64,000 nucleotides of DNA from Streptosporangium lutulentum (GCF_030811455.1 NZ_JAUSQU010000001.1:2728001-2792000); one strand, 5' to 3'; positions 54,195 through 62,137 are shown, counted from the stretch's first letter. The notes: generated from the sequence alone by a model not told the origin. A program made the numbers and translations.

Positions 54195-54811
54195 TTGGGC
54201 TTCCCGCTCCATTCGTAGCTGCACGAGGGACAGCGGAAGTCCACGTCGATCGCCTCGTCGAACTCGCGGAACCCCGAAGGTGCCTGCGCCTGCGGCATGG
54301 CCTCGTCGTCGTCATCGGCGTCGTGGGCCGGGCCCATGTCTCCGGCCAGCGCCGCTCCCAGCGCCGCGTCCAGGTCCGCCAGGTCGTCGGCCGTGTAGCC
54401 GGTGACGACGAGCAGTCCCGCGTCGGCCTCCTGGATGGTGAGCAGGGACTCAGCCAGCATGGCCTCGTCCCAGCCGCCTTTCTCGCTGGTCCGGTTGTTC
54501 GCGATGAGGTACGCCTCGGCGTCCGCGTCGGACCGCGAGGACCAGCCACGTACGATCGGCACCAGCCACGTGCCGTCCTCGGCCAGGCGCACCCCCTCGG
54601 GAGGGGTTGAGCCGCTGTCGACCATCGCCGTCAGGACCTCTTTGCGGCCATGGCCGACGACCAGCCGGCCGGTGCGTTCATCGATCTCTCCGGCGACGAC
54701 GCAGCCGAACGTCTCGATCGAGGCGCGGATCGCGGCCAAGTCGTGGTCCTTGGCGTTCCGCGCCGCTGCCGGGAGGTCCAGGAGCGGCATGTACTCGATG
54801 TGGCGCTGCAT
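54191..54811 (-). CDS. ParB/sulfiredoxin-fold protein
   Basis: 206 residues, ATG 54811 overlapping the previous stop (TGATG). MPLLDLPAAARNAKDHDLAA then RASIETFGCVVAGEIDERTG, RLVVGHGRKEVLTAM and AEAYLIANNRTSEKGGWDEA follow the ParB N-terminal nuclease-like domain used in many phage proteins next to DNA methylases. A CPSCSYEW zinc-like motif ends the protein. It may guide DNA modification or cut DNA. It is coupled to the methyltransferase gene. Confidence 0.8.
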   Translation of the reverse strand: MQRHIEYMPLLDLPAAARNAKDHDLAAIRASIETFGCVVAGEIDERTGRLVVGHGRKEVLTAMVDSGSTPPEGVRLAEDGTWLVPIVRGWSSRSDADAEAYLIANNRTSEKGGWDEAMLAESLLTIQEADAGLLVVTGYTADDLADLDAALGAALAGDMGPAHDADDDDEAMPQAQAPSGFREFDEAIDVDFRCPSCSYEWSGKPK

Positions 54812-55185
54812 CACACCTCCGCCCGGGGGCTGTCGGTCGTGGACATGGCGCGGACGATCGCATAGAACATGTGATCTTTGATCCGCTGCTCGTCGGGCAG
54901 GTCCTCGTACGGCACGAGGCAGGGGTGCGTCTTGGTGTTGGCGTTCTTGTACCGGCCGTACGTCCACCCATCGGCGCGCTTCGTGTCGCACCACGTCTCA
55001 TGGAGCTCCTGCGGTGTGGCACCGGCCAGAGCGGCTTCGACGCCCTGGATGACCGGGGAGGTCTGCCAGTCGGGGGCCTGGTCCCAGTGCGGTGACGGCT
55101 TCTCACCTGCCGCGATCTGCAGGACGCGGTTCGCCTCGTGGCACACGCGGGCGATCGTCTCTGGGTATGCCTTCATGGCGCTCAT
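54811..55185 (-). CDS. RyR-domain protein
   Basis: 124 residues, ATG 55185 overlapping the previous stop. YPETIARVCHEANRVLQIAA, then PHWDQAPDWQTSPVIQGVEA, ELHETWCDTKRADGWTYGRY and THPCLVPYEDLPDEQRIKDH is the complete ryanodine-receptor (RyR) domain seen alone in many phages. The fold has been proposed to bind nucleotide-like ligands; its phage function is not established. It belongs to the modification operon. Confidence 0.85.
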   Translation of the reverse strand: MSAMKAYPETIARVCHEANRVLQIAAGEKPSPHWDQAPDWQTSPVIQGVEAALAGATPQELHETWCDTKRADGWTYGRYKNANTKTHPCLVPYEDLPDEQRIKDHMFYAIVRAMSTTDSPRAEV

Positions 55186-56237
55186 CGGTCGCTGCCTTCC
55201 TCGGCCGGGCTGTAGTCGTACCGGACGCGCTGCTCGGCCACCGAGGCGCAGAGCTGGATGCAGGCGTCTGCGATCCACAGGCCGTTCGTCACGGCGCGGT
55301 CGGTTACCTTGACGGAGCCCCCGGTGATGCCGCCCTTGCCGGGCTGCACGGGGACCGGCCGGTCGGACTCCCATTCCACGGACCACGACATGACCGGGCG
55401 CCGGGACTTCGGGCGGCCGAATCGCTGCCGCTTCAGCTGTAGCCGCATCTGGTACTCGCCGCCGCCGCCGGGCATCCGCACCCGCGCGAACTCGGGGCCG
55501 GCGGCGTCCTCGTAGGAGTAGCGCTTCGGCCCGAACAGCCGCTCCACCAGGTCGAGGTTCAGGGAGCCGTCCTGCCAGCGGAGTGTGTCCCGCGACCAGG
55601 AGTTCCGTTTGGCCCAGATCTTCCAGGAGAGCCGCCAGCCGTCGAGGCTCAGGCCGATGACCCGCGACTCATACCCGGTCGGGATCAGGCGGCGCTGCAA
55701 CCAGGTGCCGAACCGCTCGGTGTGCAGGTAGATGGCGCCCAGCGGCATGATCCGCAGGTGCGCGGCCAGCGTCTGCTCGCTGCCCGCGTTGCCGACCTTC
55801 ACCTCGACGGAGAACACGCCGAACGTTTTGCCAACGAGCAGCTCGCCGCCAAGCGTGCCAGTCGGGCGCTTCGGCCACGCTCCCGGCAGGCTGTGGCCGG
55901 TGCGGAGGCGGTTCATGGCCTTCTGCACCAGCTCGGTGGTGAGGACGTGCCGCTCCCCCTGGTCGAACTCGCCGTCGTAACGTTGGCCGACAGCCCAGGC
56001 GTCCGGGTCAAGGTTGCCCTGCGGGTCGGGCCGGACTCCGCACCGGTCGCATGCCACCCAGCGGCGCGCGTCGAGGCCTCGCGCGTGGGGGCCGTACCCG
56101 TCGACGACCGGCCGGTGGCCACGGGGTCGGCACCACAGCATGAGCCGGGGCACGTCTTGGAGCCAGAAGCCGCGGTGGGCCAGGACGCCGGGTTTGCGGC
56201 CGTCCTGCTTGGCGTGGTCGGAGGTGTGCCAGTACAT
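55182..56237 (-). CDS. Large unknown protein heading the modification operon
   Basis: 351 residues from ATG 56237 after GGAG. The N-terminus has WHTSDHAKQDGRKPGVLAHR and a CDRCG motif. A central part is beta-rich (IMPLGAIYLHTERFGTWLQR, LIPTGYESRVIGLSLDGWRL), followed by a Trp-rich WKIWAKRNSWSRDTLRWQDG and a basic C-terminus (LKRQRFGRPKSRRPVMSWSV). No catalytic family recognised. As the first gene of an operon whose other products are RyR, ParB-like, C5-methyltransferase, amidotransferase and CmoA-like proteins, it could take part in the same pathway. Confidence 0.6.
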   Translation of the reverse strand: MYWHTSDHAKQDGRKPGVLAHRGFWLQDVPRLMLWCRPRGHRPVVDGYGPHARGLDARRWVACDRCGVRPDPQGNLDPDAWAVGQRYDGEFDQGERHVLTTELVQKAMNRLRTGHSLPGAWPKRPTGTLGGELLVGKTFGVFSVEVKVGNAGSEQTLAAHLRIMPLGAIYLHTERFGTWLQRRLIPTGYESRVIGLSLDGWRLSWKIWAKRNSWSRDTLRWQDGSLNLDLVERLFGPKRYSYEDAAGPEFARVRMPGGGGEYQMRLQLKRQRFGRPKSRRPVMSWSVEWESDRPVPVQPGKGGITGGSVKVTDRAVTNGLWIADACIQLCASVAEQRVRYDYSPAEEGSDR

Positions 56238-56332
56238 GAGGGAGCTCCGAGGGGTGGAGGGTGGTGACCCAGCCCGGCGCGTTGTCCGCGCTACCCCCAT
56301 AACGCAGTGACGCGCCGGGCCGGGGGCATGAG

Positions 56333-56366
56333 GAAGGCCCCGGACCGTGATGGTTCCGGGGCCTTC
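56333..56366. terminator. Bidirectional hairpin terminator
   Basis: GAAGGCCCCGGA-type arm 56333-56346 pairs with 56352-56366, separating the gene at 56580 from the modification operon. Confidence 0.75.
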
Positions 56367-56485
56367 TGAGTTTTGAGCGTCTGAGAGCGTCTCTAAGCAA
56401 GATCAACGCTGGGGGATCGGGAGAGCACGCGGAGGGTTGAGAACGTCCGTCACGCGCGGGCTCAGAGACGCATACGTGCAGTCAT

Positions 56486-56503
56486 GCAAGCACTTTGGCA
56501 TGC
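56486..56503. repeat. Bipartite motif GCAAGC-N6-GCATGC
   Basis: Spacer ACTTTG. It lies in the intergenic region upstream of the modification operon. Confidence 0.45.
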
Positions 56504-56579
56504 GTGTTCTACTCTGGCGGACAGCATATGCACTGTTGTCAAGTCACCGCAAGCAGGCGTCCATCACTGGGCGTGTTGC

Positions 56580-57182
56580 TTACCGTTCGGCTTGGCCGTT
56601 AAGCCACCACTTGCCGCCGGGAGTCTTCGGGGGGAAGGCGACGTTGACCACGAAATCGTCGTCCACGATGAGATAGCCAAGCGCGTGCAGCTCATGGAGA
56701 GCCATCGCCGCTCCCTCGTCCGTCATCGGCATGCTGTCCTCGGGCATCTCGTCCGGGCGGAGCCGTCGCAGTTCCTCCTGGGTGTCAGGACTGGACACGC
56801 CAGCGGCCATCTCGATCAGCGGCACATCCTGGTAGGAGCCAGGCTCGCCCGGAACAGCCATGTGGATGACACCCTCCTGAATCTGCTGGTCAAGGAACAC
56901 TGCAGCCTTGGGCACCACGCCGTGATAGCGCGGGCCGAGCCGAACGAACGCATCGGCGAGGTCCTTGGCAGTGTCGTCGAGCCGGTCGTCGAAACGGGCC
57001 GAGTGCACGATCGCGTCCTTGGCGTAGTCGCCGACGTGAAACCACTCCTCGTACAGCTTGAACGGCGGCTGCAGGCGCTGGAGCGGCGACAAGCTCTGCA
57101 GCTTCCTCGCCTGGCGCTGAGCGCGCTGCCGTTCGAGCTGCTTGTCGCGAGCGGACCGGTTCTTCTTCGGCTTGCTGGCCAC
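56580..57182 (-). CDS. Unknown early phage protein
   Basis: 200 residues. It has a basic N-terminus (KPKKNRSARDKQLERQRAQR), then YEEWFHVGDYAKDAIVHSAR, AKDLADAFVRLGPRYHGVVP and a C-terminal alpha/beta part (ALGYLIVDDDFVVNVAFPPK). No domain recognised. It is followed by the intergenic region with the terminator at 56333-56366 and lies 62 bases after the integrase gene. Confidence 0.55.
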   Translation of the reverse strand: MASKPKKNRSARDKQLERQRAQRQARKLQSLSPLQRLQPPFKLYEEWFHVGDYAKDAIVHSARFDDRLDDTAKDLADAFVRLGPRYHGVVPKAAVFLDQQIQEGVIHMAVPGEPGSYQDVPLIEMAAGVSSPDTQEELRRLRPDEMPEDSMPMTDEGAAMALHELHALGYLIVDDDFVVNVAFPPKTPGGKWWLNGQAER

Positions 57183-57244
57183 CTCAAGCTCCTTGCATAT
57201 CGGGGAAAGTCATGGTCTCAGGTTCCGTCTGTTCGGGAGGGGAC

Positions 57245-58234
57245 TTACATTCCGATCCCCGCCGTGGCGTTGTCCGCCCACTGGTCGACGATCCGCAGGT
57301 ACTCGTGCAGCGCAGTCGAGTTCGGCGCCCATCCGCCCTGCTCGGCGATCGTCCGGTAGTCGTGCTTCGCCTCCCGCGCCGCCGTGGCGAGGCCGGCGCG
57401 CATGCTGTGCCCGGTGATGCCCACCAAGCCCACCGCCTCGGCCGCGCCTGCGATGGCGATCCCGATGCCCTGCGCGCTGATCGGACCCATCATCTTGTGC
57501 CGGTTGAAGCGCTGGAACGCGGGCCCGTCTGGGTCGAGGTCCGAGGCCGCCGCCCACGCCTGCCAGGCGCGCTGCGCGCACGTCCACTCGTTCTCGCCCT
57601 TCTTGATCGCAGGTGATCGGGCGCCGGTCTTGCCGTACCGGGCGAACACCTGCAGGCCCTTCTCCGTCACGACCACGTCGCGCGTACGGAGGTTCGCCAG
57701 CTCCGACCGGCGCGCCGCCATACCGAAGCCGACCGTGAGGATCGCCCGGTCGCGCAGGCCCTTCAGGGTGTCCGGCAGCGCCTTCGACATCATGCGGAGC
57801 TGCATCATCGTCAGCGCGGGAGCCTTACCGCGGCCGCGTTCCTCGCCCGCCTCGGCCAGCATCCGCACGAGGGCGTCGATCGCCTTCTTCGCCTTCTTCG
57901 GGCCGTTCGGGTGTACGTCAACCCCGCGCTCACGCAGGCACACCGCCGCGCCGTACATGTTCCGCTGGATGGTCGACGGAGCCGCGCCCTCCTTGCCCCT
58001 CCAGATCACGAACCCGAAGAACGCGCCCGGTGTGCCGGCCTCCAGCGGGATGCCCACGTCGGCGATGTACCGCTCCCAGACCCTCCAGTCGCTCGCGTAG
58101 CTGCGCAGCGTGTTCTCGCTGCGGGGCTCGAACTCCTCCGCCAGCTCGTCGAGCTCGACGAGCCGGGCCCAGCGGGCGGCGTCCTCGGCGGACACCAGCT
58201 CGCCACCGCCTTGGAGCTCCAGCTCCCCGGTCAC
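57245..58234 (-). CDS. int: Tyrosine recombinase (phage integrase)
   Basis: 329 residues from GTG 58234 (GTGA overlap). The N-terminal SAM-like core-binding domain (SENTLRSYASDWRVWERYIA; APSTIQRNMYGAAVCL) precedes a catalytic domain with Arg176 (ARRSELANL), His276 and Arg279 (TGHSMRAGL), Trp302 (QGGW) and the nucleophile Tyr312 (LHEYLRI). This is the complete set of tyrosine recombinase residues, supporting a temperate phage that integrates at an att site or resolves dimers. It lies within the early operon, not at the prophage end, so attP cannot be placed from position alone. Confidence 0.9.
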   Translation of the reverse strand: MTGELELQGGGELVSAEDAARWARLVELDELAEEFEPRSENTLRSYASDWRVWERYIADVGIPLEAGTPGAFFGFVIWRGKEGAAPSTIQRNMYGAAVCLRERGVDVHPNGPKKAKKAIDALVRMLAEAGEERGRGKAPALTMMQLRMMSKALPDTLKGLRDRAILTVGFGMAARRSELANLRTRDVVVTEKGLQVFARYGKTGARSPAIKKGENEWTCAQRAWQAWAAASDLDPDGPAFQRFNRHKMMGPISAQGIGIAIAGAAEAVGLVGITGHSMRAGLATAAREAKHDYRTIAEQGGWAPNSTALHEYLRIVDQWADNATAGIGM

Positions 58235-58557
58235 TCGGCACCTTCCCGCAGCTTCCACCCCTGATCATCGCGGTCCCACACGAACAGCCCCGCCTCGATC
58301 AAGCGGTAGATCTCACTCTTGGCCAAGCCGTACCGCTCGGTCGCGATGTCGGTATCCCACCGGCCTTTCCAGATGGCAGGCCGGTCCGCCTTCCGGCCCT
58401 CCTCGCAGCCGATGCCCTCCAAGCAGTCGTAGCGCTGAGTCCCGCAGTACGGGCATCGCGCCACATCGCAGCGCAGATCATGGCCCTGGCCAGGCGCGAC
58501 AGCGCAGTCACCGCACAAGGAGCTGATGTCGTCTGGCACCTTCGCCTCACCGGTCAC
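58231..58557 (-). CDS. Zinc-ribbon plus helix-turn-helix-like small protein
   Basis: 108 residues, GTG 58557 overlapping the previous stop. CGDC, CDVARCPYCG and further Cys (DCLEGIGC) indicate one or two zinc sites. WDTDIATERYGLAKSEIYRL then IEAGLFVWDRDD resembles an excisionase-like winged helix. Overlapping the integrase gene, it may help direct excision. Confidence 0.6.
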   Translation of the reverse strand: MTGEAKVPDDISSLCGDCAVAPGQGHDLRCDVARCPYCGTQRYDCLEGIGCEEGRKADRPAIWKGRWDTDIATERYGLAKSEIYRLIEAGLFVWDRDDQGWKLREGAE

Positions 58558-58865
58558 GTCGCTGCCTCCTCGTCGATGAACATCCCCTCGGCGCGCTCGA
58601 CCATCAGGGTCAGGTTCGTCGGACCTGATGGGCCCTGGCCGGATGGCCAATACATCGACCCGGGCGCCGGATAGGACCACTCCCGGTTCACGACCCGGAA
58701 CAGCTCCGTACCCACCCCGACCAGGTCCCCGATCTGGGGCGGCATCGTCGTGGGCAGGCCCTCTCCGGGCGGAAACTGCTGGTTGAGATTGGTGTACTGG
58801 AAGCCGCCGCGCTGGCCGGGTTCACGCAGGTAGAAGGTGCACCGGGCGACCGTGAAGGCTTTCAC
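58554..58865 (-). CDS. Small early protein, unknown
   Basis: 103 residues; start and stop overlap neighbours. KAFTVARCTFYLREPGQRGG then IGDLVGVGTELFRVVNREWS suggests a small beta-barrel. No family recognised. Confidence 0.55.
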   Translation of the reverse strand: MKAFTVARCTFYLREPGQRGGFQYTNLNQQFPPGEGLPTTMPPQIGDLVGVGTELFRVVNREWSYPAPGSMYWPSGQGPSGPTNLTLMVERAEGMFIDEEAAT

Positions 58866-59323
58866 TTCCCCGTCTCCTCGTCGTCGACCAGCTTGGCCAG
58901 AGCCTCCAGGAACTCCTCCGGTGTGCGCAGGTGCTCCTCCGGGGTCATGTCCACGAAGAACTCCCGGTACAGCAGTTCAGCCGCACGCCACACCACGTCG
59001 TCGTCCCGGCCCGCGTCCCACCACTGGCGCAGGATGCTCTCCGAGCCCGTATACGACACGTCGTAGAAGCACTGGCCGCCCGGGACGTACTCGCACGGGG
59101 TCTCGCGCGGCTCCTGGCCGACCTGGTAGGGGAACGGGGCGTGGTAGGCGAGACCGCCGCCGTGCCAACCGCCGGTCTCCTGCCAGAGGAGGGGAGCATT
59201 CTCCGGGGGCCGCATGAACAGCACCTCGATCGTGCCGTGCTCCCCCGTCAGCAGGTAGTGCACCAGGCTGGAGCGTTCGCCCTCGGCCTGGTCGTCGACA
59301 ATCTTCCGGGTGAAGTCGCTCAT
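58862..59323 (-). CDS. Small early protein, unknown
   Basis: 153 residues, ATG 59323. VHYLLTGEHGTIEVLFMRPP, then HAPFPYQVGQEPRETPCEYV and SILRQWWDAGRDDDVVWRAA. An Asp/Glu-rich helical C-terminus (TPEEFLEALAKLVDDEE) ends it. Similar short proteins are common in actinophage early regions. Function unknown. Confidence 0.55.
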   Translation of the reverse strand: MSDFTRKIVDDQAEGERSSLVHYLLTGEHGTIEVLFMRPPENAPLLWQETGGWHGGGLAYHAPFPYQVGQEPRETPCEYVPGGQCFYDVSYTGSESILRQWWDAGRDDDVVWRAAELLYREFFVDMTPEEHLRTPEEFLEALAKLVDDEETGK

Positions 59324-59853
59324 CAGGCACCGGCCTCAGACTCGGCGGAGCGAGGCGTCCACTGGACCTCCCAGACGCGATACACCTCGACGCCGCGCTC
59401 CTCCAGCAGCCGCCAGATCTCCGCCTCCCGTCCCACGGGGATACGCAGAGCTGCCTTCCACATCTTCCGATCGGGGGCGCGTTCGGAACGGTCTTGCTCG
59501 ACGATGCGCCGGGCCTGGTTGGCGATGGCCCGCTGGGCCGCCTCGAACTCGTCGGCGATGACCCGCATGGCCGCTTCGTAACGGAAGATAGCGGTCTCGG
59601 TCTCGGGTGCCCACCCGGTGGGCAGGGTCAGCATCGAGCACCGACCGAGCCGGCTCAGCAGAGACAGCGCGGCGTGCGCGGCGCGCACCGTCTCCGGGTT
59701 GTCGTGCTCGACCCGGACACCGGTCTCTAGGTAGGTCAGCAGGTAGCCGCTGGGGTCGAGACCTCCTTCCAGCAGCGCTCTCCGGGTCGTTTCCAGTCCT
59801 GCGCCGTCGTAGTTGAAGCCATACATCGGCTTGTCGTTCATGGGGTTCTCCAT
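59323..59853 (-). CDS. Small early protein, unknown
   Basis: 176 residues from ATG 59853 (or ATG 59841). YGFNYDGAGLETTRRALLEG, then a helical centre (IFRYEAAMRVIADEFEAAQR) and a C-terminal VGREAEIWRLLEERGVEVYR part of alpha/beta type. Overlaps the next gene as TGATG. Confidence 0.55.
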   Translation of the reverse strand: MENPMNDKPMYGFNYDGAGLETTRRALLEGGLDPSGYLLTYLETGVRVEHDNPETVRAAHAALSLLSRLGRCSMLTLPTGWAPETETAIFRYEAAMRVIADEFEAAQRAIANQARRIVEQDRSERAPDRKMWKAALRIPVGREAEIWRLLEERGVEVYRVWEVQWTPRSAESEAGA

Positions 59854-59901
59854 GGGGTGGTGAGGGGAAGCCCCCGGCGCGTGGCCGGGGGGTGGAACTG
59901 G

Positions 59902-60618
59902 TCAGGGGGTGCGGACGACGTCCATCAGCTTCGCGATGGCGGCGATGCACGGGGCGTGGTCGTCCATCCCCTCGACCCTGGCGAGCCGGTCGTTCAGGTA
60001 CCACTCCACGTCGTCGGGGGTGCGCTCCACGAGTTCGTGCTGTTCGAGGCAGGACCGCGAGGGCACGCCCATCCACAGCGCGTAGTAGTCGCTGCCGGAG
60101 TAGAGCTTGCCAGTGGCGTCGTCGCGCCACACTCCGGTGAGGTCGACCTCCTCGGCGTGGCAGGCGAAGTTGACCTGACCGAGGAGGGTCAAGCCGGGGA
60201 AGCCGGGGAGCTGGAGGGTGGCGGTGTCGGGCCTGGCGCTCACCTTGCGGACGGTGTCCATCAGCGCGGAGATGGCGTCAGCGAACGTCGCGCGGTCGTC
60301 GATCCACTCGGCACTGTTGAGCCGCTTGTCCAGGTGGGCCTGGAGCTCGTCGACGGTGCACGGGATGAGGTCCTCTCGGGTGAGGTCGTCATTCGGCACC
60401 GGCATCCACTCGGCGTCGCAGTCGTCGGCGTAGTAGAGCTTGCCGGTGTTGTCGTTGCGCCACACGCCGGTCACGTCGGCCTCATCGGTGCGGCAGGAGA
60501 AGCTGGCCTGACCGAGGAGCGTCAGGCCGGGGAACGTGGGGACGTTGAAGGAGTGCGCCGTCTCGGGGGCGGCGGTGAGGACGCAGGGGTCGAGGACGGG
60601 GCGGGGAGTCGCGGTCAT
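59902..60618 (-). CDS. Early protein made of two tandem ~95-residue domains
   Basis: 238 residues. FPGLTLLGQASFSCRTDEAD then VTGVWRNDNTGKLYYADDCD in the first half recurs as FPGLTLLGQVNFACHAEEVD then LTGVWRDDATGKLYSGSDYY in the second. Both halves end with a helix of the type ADAISALMDTVRK. An internal duplication is clear. The 'GVWR.D.TGKLY' strands suggest a small beta-sheet protein. Function unknown. Confidence 0.6.
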   Translation of the reverse strand: MTATPRPVLDPCVLTAAPETAHSFNVPTFPGLTLLGQASFSCRTDEADVTGVWRNDNTGKLYYADDCDAEWMPVPNDDLTREDLIPCTVDELQAHLDKRLNSAEWIDDRATFADAISALMDTVRKVSARPDTATLQLPGFPGLTLLGQVNFACHAEEVDLTGVWRDDATGKLYSGSDYYALWMGVPSRSCLEQHELVERTPDDVEWYLNDRLARVEGMDDHAPCIAAIAKLMDVVRTP

Positions 60619-60621
60619 GTT

Positions 60622-60639
60622 GCAAGCCGTTCTGCTAGC
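60622..60639. repeat. Bipartite motif GCAAGC-N6-GCTAGC
   Basis: Spacer CGTTCT. It lies four bases upstream of the ATG of the gene at 60618, where a bound protein would block expression. Confidence 0.6.
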
Positions 60640-60718
60640 GGGTTGGTCAGTGCGTGTGAGCTGGGTGACTCACTCGCGATTTGTGATCTTGCGAATTACT
60701 TGATCACTACGTTGATTC

Positions 60719-60750
60719 TAACTCACGATAAGAGACATTATCGTGAGTTA
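60719..60750. promoter_or_regulatory. Early-region operator: 13-bp perfect inverted repeat
   Basis: TAACTCACGATAA (60719-60731) and its reverse complement (60738-60750) flank GAGACA. A wider GATCTTGCG (about 60686-60694) / CGCAAGATC (about 60754-60762) repeat encloses it. The DNA is AT-rich and lies between the repressor-like gene and the early gene at 60618. Confidence 0.7.
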
Positions 60751-60865
60751 GAGCGCAAGATCGCAGAAATCCGTGAGGTCTTTTCGCGCACACCGACCAA
60801 CTCCCAACCAGCTCCCAGAAACCCCCAACGCTGGGAGTTGAGCCCCCGAGACTCAACCCTCAGCG

Positions 60866-61180
60866 CTACTCAACCCACTTCGCGACCTCCACCACCGTCC
60901 GCACCTCCAACGGCCGCAACAACATCACCGGCTCAACCTCGAACACCCGCGCCAACACCACCAGATCATCCACATCCACATGACGCATCCGCAGCGCGCC
61001 CGCATCCGCGGCGGCTTCCAGCTTCGTCACCGACACATCAGACAACCGGCGCCCCGCAGCGGCCATCCGCTCGCTCAACTCCTGCTGCGACCACCCACGC
61101 CCCCGGCGCAACAAACGCACATTCGCCGCAACCACCCGACCCACCGGCCCAACACCATTCACCGCACGCTTACCAGCCAC
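60866..61180 (-). CDS. XRE-type phage repressor-like protein
   Basis: 104 residues from GTG 61180, five bases after GAGGAGGG; this start is much better than 61204. VAANVRLLRRGRGWSQQELS then AAGRRLSDVSVTKLEAAADA is an XRE/Cro-C1 helix-turn-helix, and HVDVDDLVVLARVFEVEPVM is the usual C-terminal helix pair. It is the best candidate for the immunity repressor or Cro. The dyad at 60719-60750 lies downstream of it and the bipartite motifs flank it. Confidence 0.75.
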   Translation of the reverse strand: MAGKRAVNGVGPVGRVVAANVRLLRRGRGWSQQELSERMAAAGRRLSDVSVTKLEAAADAGALRMRHVDVDDLVVLARVFEVEPVMLLRPLEVRTVVEVAKWVE

Positions 61181-61457
61181 CAGAACCCTCCTCACCAGAC
61201 GCAAGCCCGAACGCTAGCGGCAACCGCGCACCAGGCCGGCCACGCCGACCACGCATCACCCGCTCCAACTCCAACAACTCCCGAACATTCACCAGACCCC
61301 CCGCCTCCCCCGGCCGACGAGCACGCGGCTCCCCCGACACCCGGTCAACCACCAGACACCGAAGATGACCACCAGCCACCCACCGGCCCACCGTCGAACG
61401 ATCAACACCAGCACGACACGCAGCACCATCAAAATCCACCCACACACCCCACATCAT
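61170..61457 (-). CDS. Small excisionase/MerR-like helix-turn-helix protein
   Basis: 95 residues from ATG 61457 (or 61454). WVDFDGAACRAGVDRSTVGR then WVAGGHLRCLVVDRVSGEPR is an AlpA/excisionase-type winged helix. Its end overlaps the repressor-like start by 11 bases. It lies upstream of the repressor in the same direction. The DNA is strongly C-biased on the plus strand, which makes longer readings upstream look open but unlikely. Confidence 0.55.
   Translation of the reverse strand: MMWGVWVDFDGAACRAGVDRSTVGRWVAGGHLRCLVVDRVSGEPRARRPGEAGGLVNVRELLELERVMRGRRGRPGARLPLAFGLASGEEGSGGW
61201..61218. repeat. Bipartite motif GCAAGC-N6-GCTAGC
   Basis: Spacer CCGAAC. It lies about 20 bases upstream of the repressor-like start, where autoregulation would act. 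Confidence 0.6.
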
Positions 61458-61565
61458 CACCCCACAACCCCCCAAACAAACACACACCGACACACCACCA
61501 CGGCAAAACGACACCACCACACACCCCCCAAAAGCCAGCCAAACAGCGACACACACCGGCCCCGG

Positions 61566-61594
61566 CCCCCCTCCCCCCGGGGGGGGTGGGGGGG
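61566..61594. repeat. C-run/G-run inverted repeat, G-quadruplex-prone
   Basis: CCCCCC T CCCCCC is followed at once by eight G, T and seven G. It lies in the region upstream of the excisionase-like gene. It can form a hairpin with almost no loop, or G-quadruplex and i-motif structures. Confidence 0.7.
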
Positions 61595-61617
61595 TGCGTG
61601 ATCCTGGGAACGCAAAA

Positions 61618-61647
61618 GCACCCGCTAGCACTATGGCTAGCGGGTGC
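61618..61647 (-). terminator. Rho-independent terminator containing two GCTAGC (61624-61641)
   Basis: GCACCCGCTAGC and its reverse complement flank ACTATG, followed by TTTT on the minus strand. It ends transcription after the gene at 61666. The inner GCTAGC-N6-GCTAGC is the perfect form of the dispersed motif. Confidence 0.8.
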
Positions 61648-61665
61648 GTTTGACCAGCTCAGAGA

Positions 61666-62067
61666 CTAGCTGAGACCGGCGAGGAACTCTTTGACGATCT
61701 CGCGTCGGATCGTCTCCTCCGTGCTCAGCAGAATCTTGTGAAGGCGCTTTATCTCAGCCCTGTTAACGATCTCGATCGGGCCGTTAGGCACGCCACCTGC
61801 GATAAGCCGGTCCTGGGTGCACTCAGAGAGTGCGTGGGCGGCCTCGAAAGCTTCGACCAGCGGCGATGCGATCCCCTCCGAGTAGTAGCGCAGGGCGTGC
61901 TCAACGCCCTCGCAACTGACGTCGTGGTTAAGGATCACGACCGGCTTGTTAGCGCGGGTGATCGCGACCGCGACGCCGACGGGGATGGACAGGACGGCGA
62001 GGGTCAACGCGTACGCCTCGGAAGCTTCGATGATGAGCTGGTTGGTGGGGGTCGTGTTGCGGAACAT
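61666..62067 (-). CDS. Early protein, unknown
   Basis: 133 residues. TNQLIIEASEAYALTLAVLS followed by a hydrophobic stretch (IPVGVAVAITRANKPVVIL), then EGVEHALRYYSEGIASPLVE and a helical C-terminus (LLSTEETIRREIVKEFLAGL). Possibly membrane-associated. No family recognised. Confidence 0.55.
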   Translation of the reverse strand: MFRNTTPTNQLIIEASEAYALTLAVLSIPVGVAVAITRANKPVVILNHDVSCEGVEHALRYYSEGIASPLVEAFEAAHALSECTQDRLIAGGVPNGPIEIVNRAEIKRLHKILLSTEETIRREIVKEFLAGLS

Positions 62068-62137
62068 GGATGGATCTCCTAGCTAGGTTGGTTGGGAGGG
62101 AAGCCGGGCGGCGCGGGTACGCCGCCCGGCGCGGTGG

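Larger units (their letters stand above)
56238..56579. other. Intergenic region with terminator and regulatory candidates
   Basis: 342 bases without a gene. It must hold the promoter of the leftward operon at 56237, unless that operon is read through the hairpin at 56333-56366. A TTGACA lies at 56537-56542 on the minus strand near a GCATATGC palindrome, without a clear -10 at the right distance. GCGTCTGAGAGCGT at 56377-56390 recurs at 63921-63934. Confidence 0.5.

Noticed and set aside
59857..61368. A 503-codon open frame on the plus strand
   Set aside because: Antisense to the duplicated early protein and the repressor-like gene; its C-terminal half is Pro/Thr/His-rich composition from C-biased DNA, and the minus-strand genes have ribosome binding sites and domains.
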